Part shown: piece by piece, positions 10,548 through 19,627 of the stretch
Position numbering within the stretch: position 1 is the first letter of the stretch
How the letters are laid out: each line of letters starts with the position of its first letter
DNA from: Mycobacteroides sp. CBMA 271
GTDB taxonomy: Bacteria; Actinomycetota; Actinomycetes; Mycobacteriales; Mycobacteriaceae
Assembly (NCBI RefSeq): GCF_009729205.1
Contig: NZ_VTHB01000001.1
Coordinates: 186,001 to 250,000 of the forward strand
Direction: 5' to 3'
DNA: 64,000 bases
Notes under the pieces: generated by a model
Databases searched by the model: none
Seen by the model: the letters and a program-made list of their open reading frames with translations, nothing else
What the model was told of the DNA's origin: nothing
Position numbers and translations under genes: made by a program

Positions 10548-11045
10548 ATGGGAAGCAATCAACGCTCGCAGATCGTCATGTCCGACGACGAGATCACCGA
10601 GTTCATTAACAACTCACGCACCACGACCATGGCCACCCTCGGCGCCGACGGGCAGCCGCATCTGGTGGCCATGTGGTACGCGGTGCTCGACGGCGAGCTG
10701 TGGTTCGAGACCAAGGCCAAGTCCCAGAAGGTCGTCAACATCAAGCGCAACCCCACGATCACCTGCCTCATCGAGGACGGTCTGACCTACGACACCCTGC
10801 GGGGGATTTCGATCGAGGGCAACGCCGAGATCGTCGAGGACCCGGACGTCCTGTTTCAGGTCGGCATCAGCGTCTTCGAGCGCTACACCGCGCCGTATAC
10901 CGAAGAGATGAAGCCCTTCGTCGAGCAGATGCTCAACAAGCGCATCGCGGTCCGGGTGCGTCCTACCCGCATCCGGTCCTGGGACCACCGCAAGCTCGGC
11001 TTGCCCGCCATGCCCCTCGGCGGTACGACGGCACCCAAGGAATAG
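10548..11045 (+). CDS. PPOX-class split-barrel flavin/F420-dependent protein (Rv2991-like)
   Basis: A 165-residue split beta-barrel protein of the pyridoxamine-5'-phosphate-oxidase-like superfamily, in the subgroup annotated as PPOX class F420-dependent. The segments TTTMATLGADGQPHLVAMWY and LWFETKAKSQKVVN form the cofactor-binding barrel. Length matches Rv2991 (about 163). It lies 9 bp after the IclR gene in the same direction. The substrate is unknown; F420 versus FMN use is inferred from family membership. Confidence 0.85.
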   Translation: MGSNQRSQIVMSDDEITEFINNSRTTTMATLGADGQPHLVAMWYAVLDGELWFETKAKSQKVVNIKRNPTITCLIEDGLTYDTLRGISIEGNAEIVEDPDVLFQVGISVFERYTAPYTEEMKPFVEQMLNKRIAVRVRPTRIRSWDHRKLGLPAMPLGGTTAPKE

Positions 11046-11056
11046 GTAGGGCGACG

Positions 11057-11359
11057 GTGGGCCAGCTCGCACGCGAAGCGCTCGACTCCTTCCGCGAGGG
11101 TCTGCGGGCCAAGAAGATCAAGCGACCGCTCAGCGACGCGCTGGTCCACCACCTCCACACCGGTGAGGCGGTCGGCGAGCATGCGGCCCGAATCCGTGCG
11201 CTCTGCGAGGAGGTCACGGCGATCGAGGTTGATGCCGAGAAGGTCGGTGTGAACCAAGCACGCAAGTTCGTGGTCTGGACAGTGCGGAACAGTCATCCGG
11301 AATTGACCGAGGAGGCGCTACGTGCGCTGGGAAGACATTGCGCCGAGAGATGGCGCTAG
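11057..11359 (+). CDS. Conserved small protein of unknown function
   Basis: A 100-residue soluble protein starting at GTG 11057, 11 bp after the PPOX gene stop and probably co-transcribed. It appears largely helical and charged, with no signal peptide or membrane segment, and contains FREGLRAKKIKRPLSD near the N-terminus and a C-terminal HPELTEEALRAL helix. I do not recognise the family. Codon use and GC at third positions match the neighbours, and the opposite strand gives no better gene, so it is probably real. It ends 8 bp before the 3' end of the convergent tRNA-Glu. Confidence 0.6.
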   Translation: MGQLAREALDSFREGLRAKKIKRPLSDALVHHLHTGEAVGEHAARIRALCEEVTAIEVDAEKVGVNQARKFVVWTVRNSHPELTEEALRALGRHCAERWR

Positions 11360-11367
11360 AGAACTTG

Positions 11368-11440
11368 TACCCCCGATGGGATTCGAACCCACGCTACCGC
11401 CGTGAGAGGGCGGCGTCCTAGGCCGCTAGACGACGGGGGC
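11368..11440 (-). tRNA. tRNA-Glu (CTC anticodon)
   Basis: Read on the minus strand from 11440, a 73-nt cloverleaf is visible: acceptor GCCCCCG paired with CGGGGGT (one terminal G-T), an anticodon stem CGCCG/CGGCG around loop CCTCTCA, and the T-loop GGTTCGAATCC. The anticodon CTC assigns glutamate. No CCA is encoded. Confidence 0.93.
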
Positions 11441-11569
11441 TAGAACATTTTGTGCGACGCACGAGGCGCGCAGACTTGACAGTCTAGCTCACCACCGCAC
11501 ATCCACCAAATCACTTGCGGTGCAAATGATTTGACGCCGCTATTTGCTCTTCGCGCAAGCGGCTCATCG

Positions 11570-11641
11570 CTGGGGTACCAGGACTCGAACCTAGAATGAG
11601 GGAATCAGAATCCCTAGTGTTGCCAATTACACCATACCCCA
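11570..11641 (-). tRNA. tRNA-Gln (CTG anticodon)
   Basis: Minus-strand 72-nt cloverleaf beginning TGGGGTA at 11641 and pairing with TACCCCA near 11571; anticodon stem AGGGA/TCCCT with loop TTCTGAT (CTG) and T-loop GGTTCGAGTCC. The anticodon assigns glutamine. In mycobacteria this tRNA is charged indirectly, by GltX followed by GatCAB; gltX is the next gene, and gatA and gatB are in this window. Between the two tRNAs (11441-11569) I see only a short AGACT-TGAC-AGTCT hairpin. Confidence 0.94.
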
Positions 11642-11734
11642 TTGGCTTCGAAGAACCGCAGGTCAACGCTCTGACTGCGGACTTCAAGGCCGACGAGCAG
11701 ACTACCAAACCAAGGGCGATTAACCCGAATCGGT

Positions 11735-13210
11735 TTAGGTCTGCACCTCGTTTTCCCAGGTCCGGGCAGCTCTGAGCCGATCGAGGGTGCGCCCGGAGCC
11801 CAGCAGTTCCATCGATTCGAACAGCGGCGGGCTCACCGTCGCACCGGTGACCGCGACGCGCAGCGGCCCGAACGCCTTCCGCGGTTTGAGTTCGAGCCCC
11901 TCGATGAGCGCGCTCTTGAGCGCCTCCTCGATCGCCGGGGTGGTCCAGGCGTCAATCGACTCCAGCGCCCCGATCGCGGCATCCAGTACCGGCCCGGACG
12001 CCTCCCCCAGCTCCTTGCGCGCCGAAGCCGGGTCGATGGCGTAGACATCGTCGTTGAGGAACTTCAGCAGGCCCCAGGCATCCCCCAGCACCACGATCCG
12101 CGTCTGCACCAAATCGGCCGCCACCGCGAAAGCGTGGTCGTCGAGTCCGAGCTCGTGTCCGTGCGCCACGAAGAAGGTCCGCAGCCGCGCCACGAACTCC
12201 TCCGGAGACAGCAACCGAATGTGTTCGGCATTGATGGCATCGGCCTTCTTCTGGTCGAAGCGTGCCGGATTCGAATTGACGTCCGTGACGTCAAAGGCTG
12301 CCACCATCTCCTGCAGGCTGAAGATGTCGTGATCGTCGGCGATCGACCATCCCAGCAGCGCAAGGTAATTGAGCAGCCCCTCGGGGATGAACCCGCGGTC
12401 GCGATGCAGGAACAGATCGGACTGGGGGTCGCGCTTCGAGAGCTTCTTGGTGCCCTCCCCGAGCACGGTGGGCAGGTGCGCGAACTCGGGTATCGAGTCG
12501 GCCACCCCCACCCGGATCATGGCCTCGTACAACGCAATCTGGCGGGGCGTCGACGGCAGCAAGTCCTCGCCACGCAACACGTGGGTAATCTTCATCAAGG
12601 CGTCGTCGACCGGGTTCACCAAGGTGTACAACGGGTCTCCGTTGCCACGGGTCAGCGCGAAATCTGGCACCACCCCCGCCGCGAAGGTGGTCTCTCCGCG
12701 CACCAGGTCATTCCAGGTGATGTCGTGATCCGGCATGCGCAGACGGATGACGGGGTTGCGCCCCTCCGCTCGGAAAGCTGCGCGCTGATCGTCGGTAAGT
12801 TCGCGGTCGTAATTGTCGTACCCCAGTTTGGGATTGCGCCCAGCGGCGAGGTGGCGGGCCTCCACCTCCTCGGGTGTCGAAAACGCCTCATAGGCTTCCC
12901 CGGCCTCGAGAAGCTTGTGCACCACATCGAGGTGCATCTCCTTGCGTTGCGACTGCCGGTACGGCGCGTACGGACCGCCGATCTCGGGGCCCTCGTCCCA
13001 GTCCAGACCCAACCACCGCAGGGCATCCAGGATCGCCAGATAGCTTTCCTCACTGTCGCGCCCCGCGTCGGTGTCCTCGATGCGGAATACAAAGTCGCCA
13101 CCACAGTGTCGCGCGTACGCCCAGTTGAACAACGCGGTCCGAATCAAACCGACATGCGGAGTGCCCGTCGGTGACGGACAGAAACGTACCCGGACTTTAT
13201 CGTCGCTCAT
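11735..13210 (-). CDS. gltX: Glutamyl-tRNA synthetase
   Basis: A 491-residue class I synthetase with the HIGH-type motif as HVGL (after PSPTGTP, residue about 19) and the KMSKS-type motif as KLSKRD. Length and ends match the family. In organisms without glutaminyl-tRNA synthetase the enzyme also mischarges tRNA-Gln. It starts at 13210, 2 bp after the FAH-family stop, so it is probably transcribed with that gene and the upstream TetR gene, and it runs toward tRNA-Gln and tRNA-Glu. Confidence 0.97.
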   Translation of the reverse strand: MSDDKVRVRFCPSPTGTPHVGLIRTALFNWAYARHCGGDFVFRIEDTDAGRDSEESYLAILDALRWLGLDWDEGPEIGGPYAPYRQSQRKEMHLDVVHKLLEAGEAYEAFSTPEEVEARHLAAGRNPKLGYDNYDRELTDDQRAAFRAEGRNPVIRLRMPDHDITWNDLVRGETTFAAGVVPDFALTRGNGDPLYTLVNPVDDALMKITHVLRGEDLLPSTPRQIALYEAMIRVGVADSIPEFAHLPTVLGEGTKKLSKRDPQSDLFLHRDRGFIPEGLLNYLALLGWSIADDHDIFSLQEMVAAFDVTDVNSNPARFDQKKADAINAEHIRLLSPEEFVARLRTFFVAHGHELGLDDHAFAVAADLVQTRIVVLGDAWGLLKFLNDDVYAIDPASARKELGEASGPVLDAAIGALESIDAWTTPAIEEALKSALIEGLELKPRKAFGPLRVAVTGATVSPPLFESMELLGSGRTLDRLRAARTWENEVQT

Positions 13211-13212
13211 TC

Positions 13213-13989
13213 CTACTTCGCCTTCCGCACAACAGGATTAGATAAGGTACCGATGCCCTCGATGGAAACGCTTACCGTGTCGCCATCGACGATCGGCCCC
13301 ACACCTTCGGGGGTTCCGGTGAGAATCACGTCACCGGGCAGCAGGGTCATCACGGCCGAAACCCACTCCACGATCGCCCCGACATCGTGCAGCAGCAGCG
13401 ACGTGCGGCTGCGCTGCCTGACCTCGCCGTTGACCTCGGTGCGGATCTCCAGGTCCGAGGGATCCAAATCGGTGACGATCCACGGCCCCAGCGGGCAGAA
13501 GGTGTCGTGCCCCTTGGCCCGGGTCCACTGGCCGTCGGCCCGCTGATGATCGCGTGCGGACACGTCATTGCCGATCGTGTATCCCAGGATGTTCTCGGCC
13601 GCGCGAGAAGCGGGCACGTCCTTACATGGCCGACCGATCACGATGGCGAGCTCGCCCTCGTGGTGCACCTCGGATGCACTGGCCGGCAGTTGAATCGGCA
13701 GACCAGGCCCGATGATCGAGGTATTGGGTTTGATGAAGATCACCGGCGACTCCGGTGGGGCGCCACCCATCTCGGCGGCGTGGGCGGCGTAGTTCTTGCC
13801 CATGGCCACCACCTTGCTGGCCAGAATCGGCGCCAGCAGCCTGACATCGGCGAGCGGCCACTGTCGGCCGGTAAAGGTGGGGTTGCCGAAGGGGTGTTCG
13901 GCAATCTCCCGGGCGGTCTCAGTGCCGTCTTCTCCCTCGATACTGACGAAGGCGACACCGTCTGGGCTGGCAATACGTCCTAGGCGCAT
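13213..13989 (-). CDS. Fumarylacetoacetate hydrolase-family protein (Rv2993c-like)
   Basis: A 258-residue FAH-fold metal-dependent hydrolase or decarboxylase. Visible family blocks are [26 protein letters not shown] (metal-ligand Glu), [10 protein letters not shown] and the terminal LTGTPEGVG. Relatives act on fumarylacetoacetate, acylpyruvates or hydroxyheptadienedioate, or decarboxylate oxaloacetate; the substrate is unresolved. The start ATG at 13989 abuts the TetR stop (TAAATG), and the gene runs into gltX after 2 bp. The FAH-gltX order is conserved in M. tuberculosis. Confidence 0.9.
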   Translation of the reverse strand: MRLGRIASPDGVAFVSIEGEDGTETAREIAEHPFGNPTFTGRQWPLADVRLLAPILASKVVAMGKNYAAHAAEMGGAPPESPVIFIKPNTSIIGPGLPIQLPASASEVHHEGELAIVIGRPCKDVPASRAAENILGYTIGNDVSARDHQRADGQWTRAKGHDTFCPLGPWIVTDLDPSDLEIRTEVNGEVRQRSRTSLLLHDVGAIVEWVSAVMTLLPGDVILTGTPEGVGPIVDGDTVSVSIEGIGTLSNPVVRKAK

Positions 13990-14631
13990 TTACATGAGCC
14001 TAGTTTCCTCCTCTTCGGCCTTGATGTTCGCCCGGGTGACCAGCGCGACGAGGAAATCCTCTAGCCGGTCGCGGGTGATATCCAGCTCGCCGCGAAACCA
14101 GCTGGTGACCAAGTCCAGTCCGCCCGATACCAGCGTGAACGTCGCCAGATCCAGGTCGGGATCCAGCGCATCGTCGGCGGGAAGCAACACGCGGCCCTGG
14201 TCTGCCATCACCTGCGCCAGTGTCTTGACCAGGTCCCGCCGTCGTACCGCGAGGCCCTCGGTGGCCTGCGATTCGACCAACAGCCTGCCCCGGCGCGGGT
14301 CGTCGGTGAGGAACTTCAGGCCCGTGCCAACGGCCGCGCGCGTGCGGACCACCGGATCGTTGGATTGCGAGCTTTCGGCGATCGCCTCGAAGATCGCGTT
14401 GGATCCAGCGATCATTTGTTCGTCAAGCATGGCGAGCAACAGCTCATCGGTGCTGCGGAAGCTCTCATAGAAATAACGATCGTTGAGCCTGGCCTCGGTG
14501 CACACACCGCGCACCGTGAGACCGCTTACCCCGGAGGCCGCGACCAAGTTCAGTGCGGCGTCGAGCAGCACAGCGCGACGACGCGCGCGTCGCTCAATGG
14601 GCGTGACGCCACCGTAGTTACGGGAGGCCAT
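13990..14631 (-). CDS. TetR-family regulator, probable repressor of the adjacent oxygenase
   Basis: A 213-residue TetR-type repressor with the N-terminal HTH at about residues 17-63 (LTVRGVCTEARLNDRYFYESF as the recognition region) and an unrelated C-terminal ligand domain. The ATG at 14631 is preferred to an upstream ATG at 14670 because it leaves a normal TetR N-terminus and keeps the gene off the operator region. Two perfect palindromes lie between it and the divergent oxygenase gene. It is also the first gene of a TetR-FAH-gltX run, so its autoregulation may affect gltX unless gltX has its own promoter. Confidence 0.88.
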   Translation of the reverse strand: MASRNYGGVTPIERRARRRAVLLDAALNLVAASGVSGLTVRGVCTEARLNDRYFYESFRSTDELLLAMLDEQMIAGSNAIFEAIAESSQSNDPVVRTRAAVGTGLKFLTDDPRRGRLLVESQATEGLAVRRRDLVKTLAQVMADQGRVLLPADDALDPDLDLATFTLVSGGLDLVTSWFRGELDITRDRLEDFLVALVTRANIKAEEEETRLM

Positions 14632-14674
14632 CGGCCCATTGTCGCATTTTGGTGCTTGACCTCGCGGCATTTTT

Positions 14675-14712
14675 TGGTGAAGACTCTCACCAGATGGTGA
14701 AACGCGTCACCA
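14675..14712. promoter_or_regulatory. Tandem palindromic operators for the TetR regulator
   Basis: TGGTGA-N6-TCACCA occurs twice, at 14675-14692 and 14695-14712, with centres 20 bp apart (about two helical turns). The pair fills the gap between the divergent TetR gene (14631) and the oxygenase (14755). Identical arms and helical phasing argue for cooperative binding by two repressor dimers. Confidence 0.75.
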
Positions 14713-14754
14713 GAAGATCTCCGCACTGCTGTCCATGACGAAAGGACCCGGTCA

Positions 14755-15972
14755 ATGACTTCGAGCTGGCAGAAGCTGCCCAACCCGCCTCAGCTTCGCG
14801 AGTTCCCGTTCAATGTGTTCACCCGCTTCCTGGCCGGGCGCGATATCCGCGCGACTGCCGAACAGCGAGAGACCTTCCGTCAGTACGCGCAGATCGGCGA
14901 CCCGGTCGCCGATGCGGTAGTCACGATGTTCGCGCGTTTCCCCGCGGGTCAGGGACGCCGGATGTTTGAGGTGGCGCTCGAGTCGGGTATCGACTCTGTC
15001 GAGAATCCTCCCGAAGAGCTCATTGCCTTCTTCGCCCAGGTGGACGCGCGGCCGTACTGGCTCGACGACCAAAAACTTGAGCTGGCCGCGCGGGTCAGTA
15101 TGCGCACCGGAGTGGTGGGGCTGGGCCTGGCACTGCCCGGGCTGGCGCTCACCGGCGGATACCTCTCGTCCCGTGCCGACAAGCCCCTCGTCGGCACGGG
15201 CAACCTGAACCTGCAAGCCGCGGCACCACGCCGACTGCACGAGACCGCTCAATGGCTCATCGACGTCACCTCCCCCGGCGGCCTCGAGCGATTCTCCGCC
15301 GGTTTCAAGGGAATTCATCGCGTCCGTCTCATGCATGCGCTGGTACGCGGCGCCATGCACCGGCGGGATGACTGGGACTACAAGAACTGGGACACTCCGA
15401 TCAACCAAATCCAGTTGGCCGGAACGCTCATGTTGTTCTCGCTGGCCAATCTGGCCGGGTGCCAGGCAATGGGCATGAGCTTCACCGACACCGAGCGCGA
15501 GGCCGTATTCCACTTCTGGCGATATGTGGGGCAGCTCATGGGTATTCACCCCGAGCTGGTGCCCACCAGCGAAGAGGACACGTGGCGGTTGTTCTGGCTG
15601 GAGGCCGATACCGAATTCCTGCCCGACGAAGATTCCTTCACCCTCACCCAGGCGCTGCATCAGGCGGCTCCCGGCGAACCCGCTTACATGCGGCTATCTC
15701 GGGCATACCTGTCCTCCTACAGCCGGCTCATCCTCGGCAAGACCCACGCAGACCATTTGGGGCTTATCGACAGCAAGCCGATGCAGGCCGCGGTCCTCGG
15801 GACATCAATGGTCAACTGGTTCTTCGAACGTCGCAACGTGCTTCCCGGGATGACGCGCATCAGTGAGGAATTCGGGCACTTCGCACGGCGCCAGATCGTT
15901 TCACGTGGCATGGCGCAGACCGGCGGCGACCGCACCTACCGCCAGCATGACAAGCTGGCGACCGCCAGCTAA
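14755..15972 (+). CDS. MpaB/Lcp-like oxygenase-family protein (DUF2236), copy 1
   Basis: A 405-residue protein of the oxygenase MpaB / latex-clearing protein (DUF2236) superfamily, members of which bind b-type haem. The conserved HxxRxxHAxxR helix is visible at about residues 188-198 (GIHRVRLMHALVR), with the YKNWDTPINQIQLA segment following. No signal peptide is seen, so it is probably cytoplasmic. Its promoter region holds the two TetR operators, so induction by the regulator's ligand is likely. The substrate is unknown; characterised relatives cleave polyisoprene or take part in peptide and lipid oxidation. Its stop overlaps the convergent pcaJ stop by 4 bases. A second, divergent family member lies at 41395. 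Confidence 0.85.
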   Translation: MTSSWQKLPNPPQLREFPFNVFTRFLAGRDIRATAEQRETFRQYAQIGDPVADAVVTMFARFPAGQGRRMFEVALESGIDSVENPPEELIAFFAQVDARPYWLDDQKLELAARVSMRTGVVGLGLALPGLALTGGYLSSRADKPLVGTGNLNLQAAAPRRLHETAQWLIDVTSPGGLERFSAGFKGIHRVRLMHALVRGAMHRRDDWDYKNWDTPINQIQLAGTLMLFSLANLAGCQAMGMSFTDTEREAVFHFWRYVGQLMGIHPELVPTSEEDTWRLFWLEADTEFLPDEDSFTLTQALHQAAPGEPAYMRLSRAYLSSYSRLILGKTHADHLGLIDSKPMQAAVLGTSMVNWFFERRNVLPGMTRISEEFGHFARRQIVSRGMAQTGGDRTYRQHDKLATAS

Positions 15973-16595
15973 AGGCCTAACCTCCGCGCCAGATCCGGTG
16001 CGGCAATGCCGAATGTCTCGACGATGGACAGTCTGTTGCGCGAATCACGATGGAATATCGCGTAATCGGTATAGAGACGGGTCACGCAGCGCATCGCGGT
16101 CAGCGGATAGCTGCAGGTGGGCACCAACTTGGGGGCGCCGTCCTTGCCGAACAGCGCCATCATGACGAATACCGATCGGGCACCAACGGCAAGGTCCATC
16201 GCCCCGCCCACCGCCGGGATAGCCTCTGGGTCACCGGTGCTCCAGTTGGCCAGGTCTCCCTCGAAGGACACCTGGTACGCGCCCATGACACATACATCGA
16301 GGTGGCCACCGCGCATCATCGCGAAGGAATCGGCGTGATGGAAGTAGGCGGCGCCCGGTAGCTCAGTCACCGGGATCTTCCCGGCATTCGTCAGGTCCGT
16401 ATCGATGTCGTCTCCCCGCGCCTCAGGCCCCATACCGAGCATCCCGTTCTCGGTATGCAGGAGGACTCCCGCGCTGGGGTCGAGATACTCGGCCACCATG
16501 GTCGGCTGTCCGATGCCGAGATTGACGATGGCACCCGCTGGGACATCTCGCGCCACCGCAGCGGCCAACTGTTCGCGCGTAAGTGGCCCCGTCAT
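15969..16595 (-). CDS. pcaJ: 3-oxoadipate CoA-transferase subunit B
   Basis: A 208-residue beta subunit of a family I CoA-transferase. The catalytic glutamate is in the HTENGMLGMGP motif, and GAIVNLGIGQP opens the protein. With subunit A it moves CoA from succinyl-CoA to 3-oxoadipate. It is the last gene of the pca operon, its start overlapping the pcaI stop by 4 bp (ATGA). SCOT-type ketone-body activity is an alternative, but operon context favours 3-oxoadipate. Confidence 0.9.
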   Translation of the reverse strand: MTGPLTREQLAAAVARDVPAGAIVNLGIGQPTMVAEYLDPSAGVLLHTENGMLGMGPEARGDDIDTDLTNAGKIPVTELPGAAYFHHADSFAMMRGGHLDVCVMGAYQVSFEGDLANWSTGDPEAIPAVGGAMDLAVGARSVFVMMALFGKDGAPKLVPTCSYPLTAMRCVTRLYTDYAIFHRDSRNRLSIVETFGIAAPDLARRLGL

Positions 16596-17248
16596 GCCAG
16601 CAGCCGGTCGACGTAGATACTCGGTGTGACAACTACTTCCGGATCAATCGCACCGGTATCCACGATTTCCGCGACTTCGGCAATAGTGGTCCGGGCAGCC
16701 GTCGCCATCACCGGCCCGAAATTGCGTGCGGTCTTCCGGTACACCAGGTTCCCCAGCCGGTCCGCGCGATGCGCACGGATCAGCGCGTAGTCACCGTGAA
16801 TGGGGAATTCCAGAACATGTTCGCGGCCACTGATCATTCGAGTCTCCTTTCCCTCCGCCAGCGATGTGCCGGCCCCCGTCGGGGTGAAGAACGCGCCGAT
16901 ACCCGCTCCGGCCGCCCGCAACCGCTCGGCGAGATTGCCCTGCGGCACGAGTTCGAGCTCCACTCTCCCGGAGCGATAGAGCTCGTCGAAAATCCACGAG
17001 TCATGTTGACGGGGAAAGGAGCACAGCACCTTCCGGACACGCCCCGCGGCCAGTAGTGCAGCCAGTCCGGTATCGCCGTTTCCCGCGTTGTTGCTCACCA
17101 CCGTCAACCCCGTCGCGCCTTGGGCGATGAGCGCATCGACCAGCCGCACCGGCATACCTGCCATACCGAACCCGCTCACCAAAATTGTGGATTCGTCCTC
17201 GATTCCGGCCACCGCATCCGCAGGCCGATCGGTGACGAACAGGCTCAT
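16592..17248 (-). CDS. pcaI: 3-oxoadipate CoA-transferase subunit A
   Basis: A 218-residue alpha subunit with the glycine-rich ILVSGFGMAGMP segment and NNAGNGDTGL typical of this family. It overlaps pcaC and pcaJ by 4 bp on either side, so translation is coupled along the operon. The thiolase (pcaF) needed to split 3-oxoadipyl-CoA is not in the window. Confidence 0.9.
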   Translation of the reverse strand: MSLFVTDRPADAVAGIEDESTILVSGFGMAGMPVRLVDALIAQGATGLTVVSNNAGNGDTGLAALLAAGRVRKVLCSFPRQHDSWIFDELYRSGRVELELVPQGNLAERLRAAGAGIGAFFTPTGAGTSLAEGKETRMISGREHVLEFPIHGDYALIRAHRADRLGNLVYRKTARNFGPVMATAARTTIAEVAEIVDTGAIDPEVVVTPSIYVDRLLA

Positions 17249-17622
17249 TCGTCGAGGACTTCCTGTGCGATCCGGAACGCCCTGTTCGCGTGCGGGACCC
17301 CGCAGTAGATCGCGGTCTGCAACAGAACCTCCACGATCTCCTGACGCGACAGCCCGTTTCGCAGCGCGGCACGAAGATGCATGGCCAGCTCGCTGTCATG
17401 GCCACCGGCCACCAGGGCCGTCAGGGTCACGATGGAGCGGCTGCGCCGGTCCAGACCCCCTCGGGTCCATACCGAGCCCCAGGCGTATTCGGTGATGAAT
17501 CGTTGGTAATCCCGGGTGACATCGGTGATCCTCGCGGTGGCCTGATCGACGTGTTCGTCACCGAGCACCTCACGGCGGACCACCATTCCCGATTCATAGC
17601 GAGCAGAATCTTCGTCGGTCAT
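17245..17622 (-). CDS. pcaC: 4-carboxymuconolactone decarboxylase
   Basis: A 125-residue AhpD-like CMD-family protein that decarboxylates 4-carboxymuconolactone to 3-oxoadipate enol-lactone. The conserved LTALVAGGHDSELAMHLRAA block and the terminal GVPHANRAF are present. The ATG at 17622 overlaps the pcaD stop by 4 bp, which favours it over an upstream ATG at 17640. Many actinobacteria carry pcaD and pcaC as one fused gene (pcaL); here they are two genes. Confidence 0.92.
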   Translation of the reverse strand: MTDEDSARYESGMVVRREVLGDEHVDQATARITDVTRDYQRFITEYAWGSVWTRGGLDRRSRSIVTLTALVAGGHDSELAMHLRAALRNGLSRQEIVEVLLQTAIYCGVPHANRAFRIAQEVLDE

Positions 17623-18404
17623 CGACTTTCCCCATTCCACATGTCCGTCAACGTTTGTGCCATGGCGCGCGGGTCCTCCACCGGAGGCAGATGGCCACAG
17701 CTCGGTATCTCCAGGTAGGACCCGTGTTGAACATTCGCGGCGATGAGACGCAGTGACGCAGGCGGGGTGGCCACGTCATGCCCTCCGGCCACCGCCACCA
17801 CCGGCGTGACGATCTGCGGCAACCGTGCTCGCACATCGAATTCCGCGAGTGCACCACAGACCTGTGCGTAGGACTCGGGGTCGGTACCCGACAGGTCATC
17901 GACACACCGTCGAGCCGCTTGGCGGTTTCCGTCGGTGAATCCCGGTGCAAACCAGCGTTCTTCGGATTGCTTGGCCACGGCGGCTGTCCCCTGGGCCCGC
18001 ACCTGCTGCGCCCGCTCCAGCCAGCCGGCCGGCTCGCCGATCTGCGCACCCGTACACACCAACGCCGCCGCGCGCACCCTGCCGGGATGGTCCAACAGCA
18101 GCTGCAGGCCGACAGCCCCCGCCACAGACACTCCCGCGTAGTACAGCGGAGCAGCTCCCACGGCGATGTTCACGGCACCAAGTACCCCCCGCGCGAGATC
18201 TTCCATGGAAAAGGCAGATGTCGTCGGCCTACTTGCCCCGTGGCCCGGAAGATCCCATCCCACCACGTGATAAGTGCCGTCAAGCGCGGGCACGACGTCA
18301 CCCCACAACGTGGTAACGGAGATCCCGAGGGACGGTCCGACCAGCAGTACGGGCAGTCCATCCGTCCCGCCCAAATGCGTCATGGTGACGACGGGGATGG
18401 TCAT
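17619..18404 (-). CDS. pcaD: 3-oxoadipate enol-lactone hydrolase
   Basis: A 261-residue alpha/beta hydrolase. The nucleophile serine is in AGVSVAG, the acid is probably the Asp of GGHDVATPP, and the histidine is in SCGHLPPVE. It opens the enol-lactone to 3-oxoadipate. It overlaps pcaB upstream and pcaC downstream by 4 bp each. In actinobacterial PcaL this domain is fused to PcaC, and the ATGA junction here is where the fusion would occur. Confidence 0.9.
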   Translation of the reverse strand: MTIPVVTMTHLGGTDGLPVLLVGPSLGISVTTLWGDVVPALDGTYHVVGWDLPGHGASRPTTSAFSMEDLARGVLGAVNIAVGAAPLYYAGVSVAGAVGLQLLLDHPGRVRAAALVCTGAQIGEPAGWLERAQQVRAQGTAAVAKQSEERWFAPGFTDGNRQAARRCVDDLSGTDPESYAQVCGALAEFDVRARLPQIVTPVVAVAGGHDVATPPASLRLIAANVQHGSYLEIPSCGHLPPVEDPRAMAQTLTDMWNGESR

Positions 18405-19627
18405 AGATCCGCGATCGTCCGGCGGGCACGCTCAACCGTCCCATCCACCAGCCGAGCGCATTCGCCGAGGTAGGTCTCGCTGGCAGGCTTCCCGGAAAGC
18501 TCGGCGATGACCCGTTGTTCGGCAAGGACGTCGAAGCGCGCGAGGTTTGCCGCCATCTGCTCCGCGTGCACCTGCAGTCCACTCAGCAGCTCGGCACATT
18601 GATCGCCGGCGATGATCACCTGGCGCGTCAACGTCCGTAACGGTTCCCACTCGGCGTGCCAGGCACCGTCCGGGCGCTCGTCGTTGGCGAAGGCCGCGGC
18701 GACGTGCAGAGTCGCGGAAAGCTGTGGGGCCGAGATGGCTGCCCGCCGGATCAATATGGACAGGATGGGGTTTCGCTTCTGCGGCATGGTCGAAGAACCA
18801 CCGCGCCCTACTGGGCCGGGCTCGGTGAGCTCACCGATTTCCGGACGCACCATGGTCACCACATCGGAGGCGATGCGCCCCCACACGTCGACGCATCCAA
18901 CGAGCGCGTCCCCAGCGTTTGTGACCGGGGCCCGCGCCGTGTGCCATGGCCGCCAAGCGTCCAGGTCCAGTTCGGCGGCGGCGGTCTCGACCAGTTCCTC
19001 GGGATTGGAGGGTTGCGCCGCAGGGGTGCTCCTAAGCGCAAGCAGCTCCGCGATCGCGGAGCGCGTTCCACCTGCACTGCCGATCTGAATCGGCGTCGTG
19101 ACAACCATGATTCGTTCGTAGGCGTCAACCACGCCATCAAGCCACACCGCCGCCTTGACGCCGAAGGTGGTCGGTACCGCGGGCTGTGTCAAAGTCCTTG
19201 CCAACGTAGGTGTTTCCCGGTAACGCTCGGCGAGCGTGATGAGGGCCGAGGCTTGGCGCGACAGCTGCGACTTAATCACCTCGGTCGCGGAGCGGAAGGC
19301 CAGCATCAGTGCGGTGTCGAGGACGTCCTGGCTGGTAAGTCCGCGATGGATCCACCTGCCGTGCTCACCACCTGCGCGCTGCCGCAGCAGCGCGACCAGC
19401 GCCGGCACCGGGTTACCGGTGTCCTCGGCCGCCAGCGCCAGCGCCGCTCGGTCCTCTGCGTGGACCCATCGGTGCAGATCGATACCGGCGCACGGTGCGG
19501 GCGCGATTCCCGCGCGGGCAAGCACGCCCAGCCACGCCGTCTCGACACGAATCATGTTGTCGAGCAGCGTCTCATCCGACATAAGGGCGCCTGCCCGGTG
19601 ATCACCGGGCCACAACAGGTTGGTCAT
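18401..19627 (-). CDS. pcaB: 3-carboxy-cis,cis-muconate cycloisomerase
   Basis: A 408-residue fumarase/aspartase-superfamily enzyme that lactonises 3-carboxymuconate. The signature loop GSSTMPQKRNPI with the mobile-loop serine is intact, and the HRGLTSQDVLDTA region carries the catalytic thr/ser-his segment. The start at 19627 overlaps pcaG by 4 bp; an internal ATG 15 codons on (19582) is an alternative start. Confidence 0.92.
   Translation of the reverse strand: MTNLLWPGDHRAGALMSDETLLDNMIRVETAWLGVLARAGIAPAPCAGIDLHRWVHAEDRAALALAAEDTGNPVPALVALLRQRAGGEHGRWIHRGLTSQDVLDTALMLAFRSATEVIKSQLSRQASALITLAERYRETPTLARTLTQPAVPTTFGVKAAVWLDGVVDAYERIMVVTTPIQIGSAGGTRSAIAELLALRSTPAAQPSNPEELVETAAAELDLDAWRPWHTARAPVTNAGDALVGCVDVWGRIASDVVTMVRPEIGELTEPGPVGRGGSSTMPQKRNPILSILIRRAAISAPQLSATLHVAAAFANDERPDGAWHAEWEPLRTLTRQVIIAGDQCAELLSGLQVHAEQMAANLARFDVLAEQRVIAELSGKPASETYLGECARLVDGTVERARRTIADL

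Noticed and set aside
11472..11485. AGACT-TGAC-AGTCT hairpin as a tRNA-Gln terminator
   Set aside because: The stem is only 5 bp with no T tract; too weak to list.
13990..14670. Longer TetR start at 14670
   Set aside because: The added residues lack similarity to TetR N-termini and would bring the start to the edge of the operator; ATG 14631 fits better.
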